A DNA stretch of 64,000 nucleotides from Gammaproteobacteria bacterium (GTDB taxonomy: Bacteria; Pseudomonadota; Gammaproteobacteria; Steroidobacterales; Steroidobacteraceae), in contig JAJPKM010000023.1 of the NCBI GenBank assembly GCA_021323735.1, positions 124,001 through 188,000 on the forward strand, given 5' to 3'. Of this stretch, positions 32,901 to 40,814 are shown piece by piece (the stretch's first letter is position 1; the number at the start of each line of letters is the position of its first letter). A program made the position numbers and the translations under genes. Under the pieces are notes generated by a model. The model did not search any database. It worked only from the letters and a program-made list of their open reading frames with translations, and was not told where the DNA came from.

Positions 32901-33350
32901 GAGGTTGAAAAGACCGCACTGGTCCGCCACTGCTCGCGGCTGTTCATCATCGGCGCCAATTTGACCGTACCCATGTTCAGCGTGGTTCTGCGCAAGAGCT
33001 ACGGACTGGGAGCGCTTGCCATGACCGGCGGCAGTTATCCCGCCTCGGTGTTTGCGGTAGCCTGGCCCTCGGCGGAATTTGGCGGCATGGGCCTCGAAGG
33101 CGCCGTGAAGTTGGGGTATCGCAATGAACTGGCAGCCATCACCGATCCGGCGGCACGCAAGGCCAAGTTCGACGAAATGGTGGCTGCGGCCTATGAGCAT
33201 GGCAAGGCATTGAACCAGGCGGCGACTTATCATATCGACGACGTCATCGATCCCGCCGACACCCGCCGCTGGATCATCGCCGGGCTGCGCTCGGTGCCGG
33301 CGGCACCGCCGCGCACGGAGAAGAAGCTTCGTTGGATCGATGCGTGGTAG
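29952..33350 (+). CDS. Single-chain multidomain biotin-dependent acyl-CoA carboxylase
   Basis: An 1132-residue fusion carrying all carboxylase activities. The biotin carboxylase is at about residues 1-460 (FNRLLIANRGEIAIRIARTA, the ATP-grasp glycine loop KARAGGGGRGM, and EANPRLQVEHTVTE). A variable linker at about 460-515 is followed by a biotinyl domain with ESMKMEH, biotinylated on Lys565. The carboxyltransferase is at about 600-1132 (GGLAVAARRKRHS, FFCEGGGGRPGDTEG, and GGSYPASVFAVAWP). This order matches the single-chain long-chain acyl-CoA carboxylases (LCC) described from Mycobacterium and Rhodopseudomonas, which form hexamers. It carboxylates an acyl-CoA using bicarbonate and ATP. Substrate length is not readable. 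An SDR precedes it closely. Confidence 0.92.
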   Translation: MFNRLLIANRGEIAIRIARTAADLGMPSVMVYAPEDANSLHLDAGDAALALTGEGPAAYLDGPQILRLALEAGCDAIHPGYGFLSENSAFARLCNNAGVVFVGPSHETLEQLGDKVQARALAKRVGAPVLPGSTSAVTLEQAQRFLAGMAPGGAVMLKARAGGGGRGMREVRKIEDLASAYERCRSEALQAFGDGELYVEQFFPRARHIEVQILGDGIDVVHLWDRECSAQRQRQKLIEVAPAGIGGKLRAELLALAVALAKSVKYRGLGTVEFLVDQNPGSATPFAFIEANPRLQVEHTVTEAITGLDLVGIQLKVAAGNSLSEMGLQQPKIPAPRGIAVQSRINLETMRIDGTARPTAGTLSVYEPASGPGIRVDGFAFTGYRTTAKFDSLLAKLIVHVGEGGLTAAARKAERALSEFRIVGAATNINFLRALLKLPAFAKGEIHTGFIEEHAQALCTAAVALAPAAEVATGRSGERPASLDPLAVLDHGRAGSNTGAYARDSASTASIASAVLATSVALDAHQEEGTTLLPSPLQGTIIDIAVAVGSAVRAGDPVLIMESMKMEHVIAAPISGVVRALNVARGDTVLEGHALAFIESADIALAAAPSEAEVDLDFIRPDLAAVIERHGGTLDARRPDAVARRRKTGQRTARENVDDLLDPDSFIEYGGLAVAARRKRHSLEKLIEETPADGMIMGLGRVNGQHFGDEAARCAVMAYDYSVLAGTQGVHNHRKMDRLIEAAERWRLPTVFFCEGGGGRPGDTEGGGYVRGFELWARMSAVAPLIGITSGRCFAGNASVLGCCDVIIATQGSNIGMGGPAMIEGGGLGIFRPEEIGPVEVQQPNGVIDILAADEADAVALAKKYLAYFQGPLRAWDCADQRLLRRAIPENRVRVYDMRQLIETLADTGSVLELRPKFGTTMIAALLRIEGRPMGLIANDPKVLGGAIDSDGADKAARFLQVCEAFDIPVLSLSDTPGIMVGPEVEKTALVRHCSRLFIIGANLTVPMFSVVLRKSYGLGALAMTGGSYPASVFAVAWPSAEFGGMGLEGAVKLGYRNELAAITDPAARKAKFDEMVAAAYEHGKALNQAATYHIDDVIDPADTRRWIIAGLRSVPAAPPRTEKKLRWIDAW

Positions 33351-33416
33351 GACAGCGAGAAAGAGCTGGGCTGAGTCGCTAAAGCGCGGCACCGTAGTGC
33401 GGCATCGGACAGACGG

Positions 33417-34793
33417 TTATGGATGGAGCCGAATCACCGCCGGCAGGCGTTCAATCAAATATAGCGGTAACGACGTCAGTTGGTATTTCACGTCGATAGC
33501 ATGGCCGCCTTTTCGAATCGTCGTCTCCACCGTCTGGGTCGATGGGAGATTGGCATCAAATCGCACGGCCAGCGAGATTCGCTTCTCGCCGACGAACTGA
33601 TGCAGCGATCGTAGGCTGCCGCGGCTGCCGGCCTTCACTTCGATCGGCACGATCCGGCCGTCGACGGCGGCGAGAAAATCGACCTCTGCGTTGTTGGCTT
33701 TGCCTTCACGCAACCAATAGGTGAGTTCGCGGTTCAAACTGTCGGCGAATAGCGCCATTAAATGCTGACCGACGAACTGCTCAGCGACGGCACCTTCGTT
33801 GACGAGTTGCTCATCGCCCAGGTTCGAAATTGAACTCCACCCCAGTCCGCAAACGGCGTTCATGAGACCTATGTCGAGGAACAGCAGCTTGAAACTCTTT
33901 TCGTCGAGATCCGCCTGGAGAGGTAATCCTGAGGCGTGGCTATGAACGACTTTGGCTATCACGCGCGCCATGCAGAGCAAGTCGATGTCTTGTTTGATCG
34001 TGGCTGCCTGGTCTTCCCGGGAGATATTGCTGTATTTGATTTTGACGCCGACGTTGCGGGCGGCGAAATTCAGAACGCGGAGCATGCGAGTCAGGTTCCG
34101 TGAGCCTGAGTACTTGGGAAAGTCCTCGCGGTAGGTCTCCATGATGCTGTTGTGAATAGGAATGACGTCGCTGAACTTTCTATTGCGCGCGAAAGCAGCG
34201 ACCGCTTCGGGCATTCCTCCAACGAAGTAGTAACTACGCAAATGCTCGAGCAGGCGCTGGTGAACGACGGGGCCGATCTGGACTCCTGGAACGAAGGAAT
34301 CGATTTCCGCTTTGAGCTTGTGTTCCTCCAAGGCTTCGAGATACTCGGTGAAGGTCATCGGACCCATGTGCAGATACTGAACCCTGCCGACCGGCATCGA
34401 GAATTGATGATTCGACAGAACGAACTCGAGCAATGATCCTGCGGCGATGACGGGCGGCGTATTCGAGTCTTCGTAGAAATAGCGCAGGGCCGGAATCGCT
34501 TGGGGCGCTGCCTGTATTTCATCTAGAAACAAAATGGAGTCTTTGGTAGCTGCCTTCGAACGAGGCAGTGCTTCAATCTGGTTGAGGATCAGCATCGGAT
34601 CCATACTCAGGAATACCGAACTGAGTTGCGGAAATCGCTCGAGATTGACCTCCAGCAGCGGGCGCTGCAGTTGTTCGGCAAAAATTCGCACAAGGGTTGA
34701 TTTCCCGACTTGTCGGGCACCTCGGATTATAAGAGGCTTGCGATCAGAACCTCCCAGCCAGGTCTCTAGGTTTTTCAATTGGTTACGTTTCAT
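33417..34793 (-). CDS. AAA-type ATPase with C-terminal DUF4143/nuclease-like domain
   Basis: A 458-residue protein of the widespread AAA_14/DUF4143 family. The Walker A motif is GARQVGKST (about residues 25-33) and Walker B is ILFLDEIQAAP. The arginine-rich DUF4143 region follows, with NRELTYWLREGKANNAEVDFL and PIEVKAGSRGS at the C terminus, the PD-(D/E)xK-like nuclease core. Such genes are mobile, occur in many copies and have no settled function. Base composition is less GC-rich than its neighbours and it opens a patch of broken and accessory genes, consistent with transfer. Confidence 0.88.
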   Translation of the reverse strand: MKRNQLKNLETWLGGSDRKPLIIRGARQVGKSTLVRIFAEQLQRPLLEVNLERFPQLSSVFLSMDPMLILNQIEALPRSKAATKDSILFLDEIQAAPQAIPALRYFYEDSNTPPVIAAGSLLEFVLSNHQFSMPVGRVQYLHMGPMTFTEYLEALEEHKLKAEIDSFVPGVQIGPVVHQRLLEHLRSYYFVGGMPEAVAAFARNRKFSDVIPIHNSIMETYREDFPKYSGSRNLTRMLRVLNFAARNVGVKIKYSNISREDQAATIKQDIDLLCMARVIAKVVHSHASGLPLQADLDEKSFKLLFLDIGLMNAVCGLGWSSISNLGDEQLVNEGAVAEQFVGQHLMALFADSLNRELTYWLREGKANNAEVDFLAAVDGRIVPIEVKAGSRGSLRSLHQFVGEKRISLAVRFDANLPSTQTVETTIRKGGHAIDVKYQLTSLPLYLIERLPAVIRLHP

Positions 34794-34809
34794 AGCGTAT
34801 TGAGAATAA

Positions 34810-34862
34810 TATAATAGACCTGTTTTTTGATGTCGATACTATGACAATAGTGGTCTATTATA
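34810..34862. promoter_or_regulatory. Inverted repeat upstream of the DUF4143 ATPase
   Basis: Perfect 11-bp arms TATAATAGACC (34810-34820) and GGTCTATTATA (34852-34862) are separated by 31 bases in a markedly AT-rich stretch. It lies just 5' of the ATPase start on the minus strand, so an operator pair or a promoter is likely. Each arm contains a -10-like TATAAT or its complement. Confidence 0.45.
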
Positions 34863-34914
34863 CATGTAGACCAGACCAAACATCAACAGAGCAATTGCAT
34901 CGACTGCTATAGAA

Positions 34915-35145
34915 ATGCTCATTCGGCTAATTTCGGCGAGAAAGGCGGACAATCATGAGCGCGCCAATACGGTCAAATTTAAACTGGACATCAAGAACCC
35001 ACCAAAGCTGACTGCCACGCAGCGCAAACGCTTGGCTACCCTGGCGGCCATACCGAATTCGAAAATCGATTACAGCGACATCCCGAGGCAATCCGGCGAC
35101 GTGAACTGGACCCACCCGGGTGCGTTGATATCCAGAGGTGGGTAA
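34915..35145 (+). pseudogene. BrnA-like antitoxin fragment
   Basis: A 76-codon frame whose centre (LDIKNPPKLTATQRKRLATL, then IPNSKIDYSDIP) is the N-terminal segment typical of BrnA-type antitoxins. In intact relatives this is followed by a DNA-binding domain; here the frame ends 20 codons later in unrelated sequence. No BrnT toxin gene precedes it. I read it as a remnant of a toxin-antitoxin locus. A functional truncated protein cannot be excluded. Confidence 0.45.
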
Positions 35146-35476
35146 CTGTCACTAAGAAAGTTAGAGGGCCCGAGCGTGCGCAGTGTTCAGGGCTCTGCGC
35201 TGCATTGGCCGGATGGCTCAAAACGGCCACTTTGACTCATTCGACCACCAGAAATGCGCGCCGGTAAGCTGTCATTCACGATGCGCGCTAGACTGATCGG
35301 ATGCGGAACCAACAAGGACATTTCTGACCCCGATTGGGCGCGTCCGCCGGCGCACCGTCGCCGGAAAGCCTAAGCGTGACGCGGGATTTTCCGAGCGACT
35401 ATACGACCCAAGTCGATCGGCTTCTTGCGGAGATATTCAAGAACAACCAGTACGTGACCGGCATCGAATTCTATGC
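35146..35476. other. Stretch without a recognisable gene
   Basis: No convincing coding sequence. A frame at 35334-35594 is open but shows no family match and overlaps the better small ORF at 35477. The segment lies within the accessory patch between the antitoxin fragment and small ORFs; rearranged junk is the simplest reading. Confidence 0.3.
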
Positions 35477-35629
35477 ATGGAAACTCCGCACATGGCAACG
35501 CCAGATGATCCGTATTGGTCGCCCCAGGGCAAAGCGTATGCGAGAATCAAGGAAGCTGCAGCGCATGGTGAAATCAGCCCGGAGGACGCGATAGCCGGTT
35601 ACCGTCGCCTCGGCGCCGCATCGAAATGA
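35477..35629 (+). CDS. Small hypothetical protein (50 residues)
   Basis: An ATG frame of 50 codons encoding a hydrophilic peptide with text such as DDPYWSPQGKAYARIKEAA and ISPEDAIAGYRRLGAA, which reads like a real folded helical protein rather than a shadow. No family was recognised. The competing frame over the same bases (ending at 35594) is Arg/Lys-rich and less convincing. Confidence 0.35.
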   Translation: METPHMATPDDPYWSPQGKAYARIKEAAAHGEISPEDAIAGYRRLGAASK

Positions 35630-35727
35630 CTTTGGTTCCCTGAGTAGCCTTGCTTTTTGTGAATGGCTGCACGGTTGATCGCCCGACATTCGAACACTAT
35701 TGGACAGCTAATCGGTTCGAGGTTGCC

Positions 35728-36213
35728 ATGGACAATTCAGGCGTATTGCGCTTCTCATTTGTGTTGATCGCCACCTTGGCGATAGAAGGCTGTGCGGCGT
35801 TTGCAAACATGCAATTCATATCGTATGACGAACAGCTGCAACCATCGATTGGGCAGCCAATCTCGGCAGTCGGAGCACGAATCGGGTCACCGTACCGAGT
35901 AGTTCAAGTCGGCGACGAAGACCATTACGTGTATTTAGACGGCAAACTTACACCGCAATATCAACAGACCAGTGGTGACGTTACGAATGGCCAAATTTCG
36001 GCAACGACGACTTCAGTAGGCGGAGATTTCGTAGGTTGCGTGGTTACGTTTCGCGTCAGGCGAGATACCAATCTAGTTGTCGGCGCCTTCACCCAGCCGC
36101 ATGTCGATAAATTCGGACGGGGCGGCTGCCCAGGCAAATTTGTACAAGTGGCCGCGCAAGGTACATGCACGGATCAGCAGGTTCGCAGGGGTGAGTGCGA
36201 CAAAGTACGATGA
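35728..36213 (+). CDS. Hypothetical lipoprotein
   Basis: A 161-residue predicted lipoprotein: hydrophobic N terminus (residues 6-20) ending in the lipobox-like AIEGC, then a mature domain with ISYDEQLQPSIGQPISAVGAR and a cysteine-rich C-terminal third (Cys in GCVVTF, GGCPG and GTCTD, plus GECDK). The ATG at 35728 has GAGG 5 bases upstream. No known family was recognised. The opening resembles small outer-membrane assembly (SmpA/BamE-like) proteins only loosely. Confidence 0.6.
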   Translation: MDNSGVLRFSFVLIATLAIEGCAAFANMQFISYDEQLQPSIGQPISAVGARIGSPYRVVQVGDEDHYVYLDGKLTPQYQQTSGDVTNGQISATTTSVGGDFVGCVVTFRVRRDTNLVVGAFTQPHVDKFGRGGCPGKFVQVAAQGTCTDQQVRRGECDKVR

Positions 36214-36269
36214 AATCGCTCTGATCGATACAGTGAAGTAAAGGCGGACCGTAAAGACATTCCTATCAA

Positions 36270-36782
36270 ATGCCCGACGTCGTCGAACCACCAATGCCAG
36301 ATGCCATTCGGCGCATCGCCGATAGCGGCGACAGAAAATTGGCGTGGCAGTTCTTTGTTTTTTTCTCGCGGTTTGAGTACGCGCTAAAGCGTTGCCCCAA
36401 CTATCTGAAGCACAGCGCTGAACCGGACTGGGATCGCTTTTCGTCCAACCAAAATGCGGAGTTTCAGAAGCTCTCATCGCCAGCATTAGCGGCGGCTATC
36501 GATTATTTCAAAGAGTTTCCACCCCTAAAGCAGAAGCAGGTTGATGGACAATTAATTTGGTCTGACCCAAAAGAATATTACGAAAGAGAGCCCTTATTAG
36601 TCTGGCTACTGATCGCGGTGCGGAGGGTTCGGAATAATCTTTTTCACGGTGGCAAGTTCCCCGGGTTCCCGGTATCTGATCCGAGTCGCGATAGAGTTCT
36701 CATTAGCAACGCCATTGTCATCCTTGACGCTTGTTTGAGGACACACCCACAGGCGTCACGGCGGGCGTCGCGGCCGGGATGA
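36270..36782 (+). CDS. HEPN-like protein, C terminus probably replaced
   Basis: A 170-codon ORF. The helical body ends in RRVRNNLFHGG, matching the R-x4-6-H motif of HEPN domains, many of which are ribonucleases of toxin or defence systems. Up to about residue 155 (ISNAIVILDACL) the text is coherent. The last 15 residues (THPQASRRASRPG) are the wrong frame of a HAD-hydrolase remnant that begins at about 36731. The present stop is therefore probably not original. Whether it is still active is unknown; the HEPN motif is intact. Confidence 0.6.
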   Translation: MPDVVEPPMPDAIRRIADSGDRKLAWQFFVFFSRFEYALKRCPNYLKHSAEPDWDRFSSNQNAEFQKLSSPALAAAIDYFKEFPPLKQKQVDGQLIWSDPKEYYEREPLLVWLLIAVRRVRNNLFHGGKFPGFPVSDPSRDRVLISNAIVILDACLRTHPQASRRASRPG

Positions 36783-36919
36783 CCGTCTTTGGATACTGCG
36801 CTCTCACCCCGGCCCACCGTCTTGTCGAAGCCGGCGCGCATTACACCATCGGCGAAATGTCGAAGCTGCCGCGGATCTGGTTTGACGGCATGCATCCTGA
36901 CGTTGCGAAGGCTCTCTGA
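36731..36919 (+). pseudogene. C-terminal fragment of a HAD-superfamily phosphatase
   Basis: A 62-codon frame encoding FEDTPTGVTAGVAAGMTVFG and EAGAHYTIGEMSKLP. The first is motif IV of beta-phosphoglucomutase-like HAD hydrolases, with its neighbouring helix. Motifs I-III are missing because the 5' part of the gene has been replaced by the HEPN-like ORF. It is clearly a broken gene and marks one edge of the accessory patch. Confidence 0.75.
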
Positions 36920-36985
36920 TTCTCGGTGATGGGCATGCGAATTTGGACCAGCTGTCGAACTTATTGTATGCGTCGACCTGGAGCC

Positions 36986-38089
36986 CTAGCCGAACGGTCC
37001 TCGCGGCGGCGGCGGTGGAGCCGGTGGGGTCCACGAACCGGTCGCAATCTTGCCACCCTTGGCGGACAACGCCAATTCGATGATCTTGTCGGTGATGCTG
37101 GGTTCGTACCCTTCGGTGTGGCCCTTTTGCATTTTGACCACGTCAGCAACGATGCGGCCGTCCTTGCAGTTCGGAAACACATAGACCAGCGCACGGCCGG
37201 ACTTCGGATAATGACCCCAACCGTCGGAGCCAGGATCTTGGCGCGTGGCATCCCACACATACCCCGGCTTAGGATCGGTCACCTCCGGCAGCTCCTCGCG
37301 CTTGCCGCAGGCGAACTTGTCGGCCAGCGGCGAGGTATCGGCTGGAATCGACTCGTACTCGCCGTTCGAGAAAATGAAGGAATAATCGCAGGCACCTCCC
37401 GGCGGCACAGCCTGAGGTGACGGTATGCGCGGCGGAGGCGGTGTCGCGGGACCACCGCTCTTGTACACCGGCGTGCCGCCGACGAAGCCGCGGTTCGCCG
37501 AGGTCACCGCCCCTACCCGCCCGCCGGACAAGCTGATGCGGACGTCGACTTTGTCCTTGAAGTAGTCGGTGCACACCAAGCGACTGCTGGTCAATCCGCC
37601 CTGGCTATGGCCCGCGAGAATGAAGTGCTGCACATTCTCCTTGCCGACCGTAGCCACCACCAGATCGACGATGTTGTGCAGATACTCATCGTCTGCATCG
37701 CTCCAGTACCTGACGGGCGAGCCCGGAGTGATGACGATGAGCTTGTACTTGTCTTTCACGTCCATGGCCGGAAAGTAATTTCGTTGCCAATTGGCATAAG
37801 ACCCGTATCCATGCAAGCTCAGCAGGATGTTGACCTTGTCGCCGGGCTTATAGTCGGATGGACAGTCAAGGAAGAAGGGGCGGCGCGTTTTCAGCTCGAC
37901 CGTATCCCCGGGCTGAGTCATCGTCGGACCCGAGCAATCGGTATCGGGACAGTGATACGCCGGGGGCGCGGCGCAATTCACACCGAGCAAGGTATGAGCC
38001 TGTTGAGCCACGGCAAAACCAGAGACGAAGACCCCGACGGTCATCAAGACACGGAGTATTTCAGTTATTGGCCGCCGTAACATCTTCAT
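36986..38089 (-). CDS. Exported alpha/beta-hydrolase (esterase, PHB-depolymerase-like)
   Basis: A 367-residue secreted hydrolase. The N terminus has a signal peptide (about residues 1-28, ending in GFAVAQQ). The domain includes LLSLHGYGSYANWQ (oxyanion-loop region) and ILAGHSQGGLTSS with the nucleophilic Ser in GHSQG. A Pro-rich insertion (GGPATPPPPRIPSPQ) and a Pro-rich tail (PPAPPPPPRGP) flank the C-terminal part. Several cysteines (NCAAPP, HCPDTDC) suggest periplasmic disulphides. The substrate is unknown. An AT-rich dyad lies upstream. Confidence 0.78.
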   Translation of the reverse strand: MKMLRRPITEILRVLMTVGVFVSGFAVAQQAHTLLGVNCAAPPAYHCPDTDCSGPTMTQPGDTVELKTRRPFFLDCPSDYKPGDKVNILLSLHGYGSYANWQRNYFPAMDVKDKYKLIVITPGSPVRYWSDADDEYLHNIVDLVVATVGKENVQHFILAGHSQGGLTSSRLVCTDYFKDKVDVRISLSGGRVGAVTSANRGFVGGTPVYKSGGPATPPPPRIPSPQAVPPGGACDYSFIFSNGEYESIPADTSPLADKFACGKREELPEVTDPKPGYVWDATRQDPGSDGWGHYPKSGRALVYVFPNCKDGRIVADVVKMQKGHTEGYEPSITDKIIELALSAKGGKIATGSWTPPAPPPPPRGPFG

Positions 38090-38130
38090 CGTTGTTCCCG
38101 CTTGATTGATCTCGGCTTGGTGATTCGGAA

Positions 38131-38157
38131 AGTATAATTAATATACTATCATTATAC
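38131..38157 (-). promoter_or_regulatory. AGTATA-N5-TATACT dyad upstream of the esterase
   Basis: A perfect inverted repeat AGTATA-ATTAA-TATACT (38131-38147) followed by another TATACT (38152-38157), about 40 bases before the esterase ATG. On the minus strand it contains TATAAT-like -10 text, so it could be both promoter and operator. Confidence 0.45.
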
Positions 38158-38187
38158 TACGAGTCCTCATGCCCCACCGCCCGCGCC

Positions 38188-39564
38188 TCATTGCCACTGC
38201 GCCGCTTCGATTTGCTTCTGCCGATAAATCGGCCGCACCATGAACAGCAAGACAAGGGCCGCCACGGCGGAACAGAGCACGACTAGAACCAGGCTGTAGC
38301 GGATTTTCACCGGATCGTGAAACAGGTGCTCATTCACGAACGGCACCAGCGTCGGCCCGACCCCTAATCCTAAGGCATTGACGACGAACAGGTAGACGGC
38401 CGAGATCTGGGCGCGGTATTGATTCGGCGTGACCTGGTTGATGGCCATCGGGCCCACCCCGTTGGCTGCGTTGAAGGGGATGCCGGACACGAAGATGGCG
38501 ACCCAAATCAGCGTCACGGCTGGCATGAAGGGCGGCAGAGCGCCGAGGAGCGCAATGCCGCCGGCCGAAATCAGGGCGACAGTGATGGGCGCATCCTGCC
38601 TGCCCTGCCGGGTAAGGCGGTCGCACAGCAGCCCCGCCAGAAGCATACCGCCCGAGTTCATGAGCATGATTGAGACGCCCAGAACTTTGCCGACCTGCGC
38701 CGCCGTGACGCCGTAGGCACGGATCAAGGCGGTCGGGAGCCAGGCCGCGACGCAGTAGCCGCACATGGCGAGCAGCGCAAGCGCAAAGAAATACAAGCCG
38801 TAGAATTTTCTATTCGACCATACGTAGTCTAGGACCTCACGAAGCGGCGGCTTCAACACCGCGTTCGGCCGAGCTGCCGGTCCCCGTCCCAAGATTCCGC
38901 GGCGTGCCGGCTCGCGAAATGTCAGCATCAAAAGCGGCAGCACGATGCCCGGCGCCCCGGTGACGATGAACACCACTTGCCAGGCGCGTATCTCGCCCAG
39001 CAACGGCAACGTGTAGGTGGCTCCGGGATGGGAAACGGCTGCCACCACGAGGCCCCCGACCAGAAAGGCGGCACCGGCACCGATGGTGATGCCGACGTTG
39101 TACACGCCGAAGGCGCTGCCCAGTTTGGAACGCGGAAAGCTGTCGGTGATGATGGAATAGGCCGCGGGGGAGAGAGCTGCCTCGCCGACGCCCACGCCCA
39201 CGCGCGCCAGGAACAGCTGGGTGGCGGTGCGCGCCACGCCGCAGAGCGCCGCCATGATCGACCAGGTGAACACGCCGGCCGCAATGACTGCACGCCGGCT
39301 GTGCCGGTCGGACAGGCGCGCGATCGGCAGACCCAGAAAGGTATAGAGCAGCGCGAACGCCAGTCCCTGCAGCATGCCGATTTGGGTATCGCTGATGTGC
39401 AGATCGCGCTTCATCGGTTCGACGAGCAGGGAGATCGTCGTCCGGTCGATGAAGGAGAATATGTACATCAGCATGAGTACGGCCACGCTGTACCACGCGG
39501 CGAATGAAGAGGGGTACGCCGACGTCGCTTCGGCCGTGTTGATCGCGTCGGAATGCGCTGCCAT
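38188..39564 (-). CDS. MFS transporter (GudP/spinster-like group)
   Basis: A 458-residue, 12-segment major facilitator. TM1 carries YIFSFIDRTTISLLVEPMKRDL, loop 2-3 is LPIARLSDRHSRR, and RVGVGVGEAALSPAAYSII lies in TM4, the text of spinster-like/organic-anion MFS proteins. The long frame upstream of 39564 overlaps another transporter and is not coding; the ATG at 39564 has a G-rich ribosome-binding site. It begins 26 bases after the stop of the next transporter gene, so the two are one operon. The substrate is probably an organic acid. Confidence 0.88.
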   Translation of the reverse strand: MAAHSDAINTAEATSAYPSSFAAWYSVAVLMLMYIFSFIDRTTISLLVEPMKRDLHISDTQIGMLQGLAFALLYTFLGLPIARLSDRHSRRAVIAAGVFTWSIMAALCGVARTATQLFLARVGVGVGEAALSPAAYSIITDSFPRSKLGSAFGVYNVGITIGAGAAFLVGGLVVAAVSHPGATYTLPLLGEIRAWQVVFIVTGAPGIVLPLLMLTFREPARRGILGRGPAARPNAVLKPPLREVLDYVWSNRKFYGLYFFALALLAMCGYCVAAWLPTALIRAYGVTAAQVGKVLGVSIMLMNSGGMLLAGLLCDRLTRQGRQDAPITVALISAGGIALLGALPPFMPAVTLIWVAIFVSGIPFNAANGVGPMAINQVTPNQYRAQISAVYLFVVNALGLGVGPTLVPFVNEHLFHDPVKIRYSLVLVVLCSAVAALVLLFMVRPIYRQKQIEAAQWQ

Positions 39565-39590
39565 CTGCCCCCCGACCGGTTCCTCGGCGC

Positions 39591-40814
39591 TTACGCGGTT
39601 GCAGGCTCCCGCTGCGCATCCGCCATCGCAATACCCCGACGCTCGGGGCCCCAGGCCACCAGCAATGAAATAACGATGACCACCGTGCCCACCACACTCG
39701 CCATCGCAAGTCCGTAATTGTTGCCGTGATCTTCGGCAATCATCACCTGGATAGGTAAATTGTAGGAGGCGACGAGATTGCCGAGCTGGTAGACGAAGCC
39801 CGGGAAGGTGGCGCGAATCTCCGGCGGTGACAGCTCGTTCAAATGCACGGGGATGATGCCCCAGGCGCCTTGCACGGAAACCTGCATGAGGAATGCACCC
39901 ACGCCCAAGACCAGGGGCGTGGATCCGAATGCCCAGAACGGCATAATGGGCAATGCAAGCAACGCCGCCAAGGTGATGGCACGGCGCCTGCCGATGCGTT
40001 CCGACAGCCAGCCGAATCCGATGCCGCCGCAGATCGCCCCGATGTTGGCGATGGCCGTCATCAGCGACAAGGTCTTGGTATCGAAACCATGCTGAATCTT
40101 CAAGAACAGATTCGGGTACGCATCTTGCGAGCCGTGGCTGAAGAAATTGAATGCCGTCATGAGAAGCACCGCATACAGCGCCAGTTTCCATTCCCGGCGT
40201 AGCACGCCGAGCAGACCGGTCGGCTGCCTCTTCACACGCTGCTCGGTCCATGCCGGTGATTCATCGACGCCCATGCGAATGAACAACACCAGAATCGCCG
40301 GCACGAGGCCCAGCAGAAACATGTAGCGCCACCCCAATCGGTCGTACAAGAAGTAAGACGCGATCGAGGCAACGAAAAAACCGCTGGGATAACCTGCCTG
40401 CAGCAGGCCGGAAACCACGCCGCGCGCACGCGACGGTATGGTTTCGAATGTCAGGGCCGAGCCGATGCCCCACTCCCCTCCCATGGCGATACCAAACAGG
40501 AAGCGCAGGATCAGGAGCGAGGTCAGCGAGGGCGCAAAGCCGGACGCCGCTTCCAGCACGGAAAATGCCAGAATATTCCACATCAGCACGGGCTTGCGGC
40601 CGAACCGGTCGGCGAGCCGCCCGAAGGCGAACGCCCCGATGGGACGCGCCGCCAAGGTTAGGAAAGTAGCGCGCGCCACATCCTTCACATCCACGTGGAA
40701 GGTGGCGGCAACGTCCTTGAACATGAACACCATGAGGAAGAAATCGAAGGCATCCAGCGTCCAACCCAGGTACGCGGCCAGGACTACGTTCTTTTGACTT
40801 TTTGTCCACTTCAT
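39591..40814 (-). CDS. MFS carboxylate transporter (SHS/Jen1-like)
   Basis: A 407-residue, 12-segment symporter. WTLDAFDFFLMVF in TM1, GRLADRFGRKP in loop 2-3, MGGEWGIGSALTFE in TM4 and LSERIGRRRA in loop 8-9 resemble the sialate:H+ symporter group that includes lactate and aromatic-acid carriers. The ATG is preceded by a run of G at about 7 bases. It is divergent from the acyl-CoA ligase gene, suggesting import of the acid that the ligase activates. Confidence 0.88.
   Translation of the reverse strand: MKWTKSQKNVVLAAYLGWTLDAFDFFLMVFMFKDVAATFHVDVKDVARATFLTLAARPIGAFAFGRLADRFGRKPVLMWNILAFSVLEAASGFAPSLTSLLILRFLFGIAMGGEWGIGSALTFETIPSRARGVVSGLLQAGYPSGFFVASIASYFLYDRLGWRYMFLLGLVPAILVLFIRMGVDESPAWTEQRVKRQPTGLLGVLRREWKLALYAVLLMTAFNFFSHGSQDAYPNLFLKIQHGFDTKTLSLMTAIANIGAICGGIGFGWLSERIGRRRAITLAALLALPIMPFWAFGSTPLVLGVGAFLMQVSVQGAWGIIPVHLNELSPPEIRATFPGFVYQLGNLVASYNLPIQVMIAEDHGNNYGLAMASVVGTVVIVISLLVAWGPERRGIAMADAQREPATA

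Noticed and set aside
35146-35290. A possible insertion-sequence end
   Set aside because: Some bases look like IS21-type termini from memory, but no transposase, matching opposite end or target duplication could be found.
39565-40251. A 687-residue fused transporter
   Set aside because: The first 229 codons overlap the SHS-type transporter gene in a shadow frame; the ATG at 39564 starts clean MFS text.
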